Origin: Denitrovibrio acetiphilus DSM 12809
Lineage (GTDB): Bacteria > Chrysiogenota > Deferribacteres > Deferribacterales > Geovibrionaceae
DNA length: 64,000 bases
Reading direction: 5' to 3'
Assembly (NCBI RefSeq): GCF_000025725.1
Contig: NC_013943.1
Coordinates: 2,294,001 to 2,358,000, forward strand
Under the pieces are notes generated by a model. The model ran no database searches and was not told the origin of the DNA. It was given only the letters and a program-made list of their open reading frames with translations. The translations under genes and the position numbers were made by a program. Position 1 is the first letter of the stretch; the number at the start of each line of letters is the position of its first letter. Below are positions 62,494-64,000 of the stretch, in pieces.

Positions 62494-63381
62494 ATGTTTC
62501 TCTGTTTTGACATAGGCGGAACAAATATAAAATCCTGCTTAACAAATGCTTCCGGCGTATGTGCAGACAAAGCTGTCACGCCCACACCAAATTCATATAC
62601 CGAGCTCATGAACGTTCTGACCGGCATTGCTGAAAATGCTGAATTCGAAGCCTGTGCTGTTGCTGTCCCCGGGACATGCGCACCCAAATCAGGCGAAACC
62701 ATCTTTGCCCCGAATCTGCCTTGTATAAACGGCAAGAATATCAAAAATGACCTGCAAAACACTACCAGAAAACCTGTTTTCATAGAAAACGATGCAAACC
62801 TCGCAGCACTGGGAGAATATTACTTTGTCGAAAAAAATAATATCAGCAGTATGGTATTCCTAACCATAGGAACAGGGCTTGGCGGCGGTGCAGTCTTGAA
62901 CGGAGAACTGCTTACGTCAGACATTTCGCTTTTTGAAGCGGGACATATAAACATCGAGCCGGACGGCAGGCCCTGCGGATGTGGTAAAAAGGGCTGCCTC
63001 GAAGCATATGTAAATACCAGCGGAATACTTGAAACTTATCACATGCTGTCAGCACACGGGCATGCAGACAATGTAAACATGGTTTATAGCGCAAGCAAAA
63101 CCGGAGACAAAGCCGCAGCACTTACTTTTGAGGTCTTCGGCGGATATCTCGGAATAGGTATGGCAAGTCTCGCCAATATACTTGTACCGGAAAAGATAAA
63201 AATAGGCGGAGGTATATCAGAAATGTCTGATGCCTTTCTCGGTCATACACTAAAGGTTTTCGCTAAAAACATCTACCCAGCCTATCGCAACAGGGTTTCC
63301 ATAGAGCTCTCAACTCTTAAAAACTCCGCAGGACTCAAGGGGTGTGCAGCTCTCTGCCTGACACAACTCAGCAAAAACTGA
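62494..63381 (+). CDS. ROK-family sugar kinase
   Basis: 295 residues. N-terminal phosphate loop FLCFDIGGTNIKSCL, ENDANLAALGEYY with catalytic Asp, TIGTGLGGGAVLNG, and the zinc motif CGCGKKGCLEAY preceded by EAGHINI (zinc His). Likely glucokinase or a related hexose/N-acetylhexosamine kinase; exact sugar unknown. No HTH domain, so a kinase rather than a ROK repressor. ATG 62494 gives the canonical N-terminus. Tight linkage to the inactive-type Fic protein is unusual. Confidence 0.92.
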   Translation: MFLCFDIGGTNIKSCLTNASGVCADKAVTPTPNSYTELMNVLTGIAENAEFEACAVAVPGTCAPKSGETIFAPNLPCINGKNIKNDLQNTTRKPVFIENDANLAALGEYYFVEKNNISSMVFLTIGTGLGGGAVLNGELLTSDISLFEAGHINIEPDGRPCGCGKKGCLEAYVNTSGILETYHMLSAHGHADNVNMVYSASKTGDKAAALTFEVFGGYLGIGMASLANILVPEKIKIGGGISEMSDAFLGHTLKVFAKNIYPAYRNRVSIELSTLKNSAGLKGCAALCLTQLSKN

Positions 63382-63462
63382 ACATTACCCACCTCGTTTT
63401 AATCAATATCTTCTTGTGTTTTCCGGCATATGTGGAATATTATCCATACGGAGTTGGAAACA

Positions 63463-64000
63463 TTGGATAATAAACTTATTACAGGCATCACACCTACTAA
63501 ATGCCTCAACTGGATATACAGAAAAAACCCTGAGAACTATGTCTACCCCCCAGCAGTTGCTGACATCAGCGATGAGTATTATCAGCTCAACGCATTCGAG
63601 ACCTATTCGCAGGAGTATTTTGTTATTAAAGCAGACAGCCTTGAACATGCCCTGAATATCTCTGTAGAGCTATACGGCAATGCAAGTCTGAACACAGTGG
63701 AGCTGGCATATCTCACGACAGTCTGCGAAAAGCTGGACATTGATAAATCAGAAATAAACGCATTTGCGCTCCACGGCATAAAGGGGAAGAAAAATTTTGA
63801 AACCCTGAAAGCAATAACGTCATTCTGTCCGGTGATTCAGAAATATCTGTCTGTTAAAGCTATCCCACTGAAAACTATCGCTGTTTTTGCCAAGCTTGAT
63901 AAAGAATTCAGACGTTTCATCAGGAACACTCTGGAAGATAAAGAACTTTCTGTGCAGGATTTCAGAAAAATGGTTAACATTCTTTTCGATATGCAGGCAC
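63463..64000 (+). CDS. Unrecognised protein, 3' end outside window
   Basis: Open frame to the window edge, 179 codons seen. Start taken as TTG 63463 with GGAG nine bases upstream; ATG 63430 in the same frame lacks a ribosome site. Begins (M)DNKLITGITPTKCLNWIY, mostly helical, later IKGKKNFETLKAITSFCPVIQKYL and RRFIRNTLEDKELSVQDF. No motif or family recognised; no signal peptide or membrane span in the visible part. Probably downstream of the ROK kinase in the same direction. Confidence 0.65.
   Translation, partial: MDNKLITGITPTKCLNWIYRKNPENYVYPPAVADISDEYYQLNAFETYSQEYFVIKADSLEHALNISVELYGNASLNTVELAYLTTVCEKLDIDKSEINAFALHGIKGKKNFETLKAITSFCPVIQKYLSVKAIPLKTIAVFAKLDKEFRRFIRNTLEDKELSVQDFRKMVNILFDMQA

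Overview
The window looks like the chromosome of an anaerobic or facultatively anaerobic Gram-negative bacterium of moderate, fairly low GC. Signs of this are Tat-exported molybdoenzymes for S/N-oxide respiration, a meso-DAP type MurE (DNPR motif), an outer-membrane beta-barrel protein, diiron/NO-associated domains (DUF438, DUF1858, DUF2249, hemerythrin) and many PAS/chemotaxis sensors. The gene set would suit the Deferribacterota (Denitrovibrio/Geovibrio type). That placement is inference from gene content only.

Left part (1-12.2 kb, all minus strand): a DmsA-type reductase cut by the window edge, an OmpR-type response regulator, a TorA-type reductase overlapping-by-contact with a sensor kinase, an unusual PEP/pyruvate-binding-domain protein, and gdhA. 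The response regulator promoter and the region far upstream of dmsA share the same tandem 11-bp-spaced GGTCAAAT repeat, which points to one regulon.

12.4-19.6 kb holds the most unusual locus. A Crp/Fnr-like regulator with a Cys cluster, a substrate-binding protein, an ABC permease and a DUF438 hemerythrin-PAS protein are transcribed leftward. Divergently there is a DUF1858 protein, an outer-membrane beta-barrel and an ABC ATPase fused to DUF2249, hemerythrin and PAS domains. Together they read as a redox/NO/O2-sensing import system with the sensor built into the ATPase.

19.6-28.6 kb is accessory. It has a lipoprotein gene frameshifted at a pentanucleotide repeat, a small repeat-containing lipoprotein, a remnant antitoxin start, tRNA-Ala(GGC), a large surface protein interrupted by one in-frame amber codon and ending in a glycine-rich sorting signal, a TetR/hydrolase pair, a YitT transporter-like protein and the first of three Fic proteins.

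28.9-46.7 kb is a complete-looking division/cell wall (dcw) cluster on the minus strand: mraZ, a small unknown ORF, rsmH, ftsL, ftsI, murE, murF, mraY, murD, ftsW, murG, murC, ddl, ftsQ, ftsA, ftsZ, then a glycosyltransferase. murB is absent. A 50-bp duplication of the rsmH 3' end and a strong palindrome sit between rsmH and ftsL.

47-64 kb: a chemoreceptor with a zinc-binding domain, mazG, a second Fic protein with a ruined active site, a FapA/DUF342 protein, a PAS protein, smc, a rhodanese flanked by a dispersed repeat in opposite orientations, a three-gene Mu-type phage remnant (small and large terminase, truncated portal), a third Fic protein lacking the catalytic His, a ROK sugar kinase and an unrecognised gene running off the right edge.
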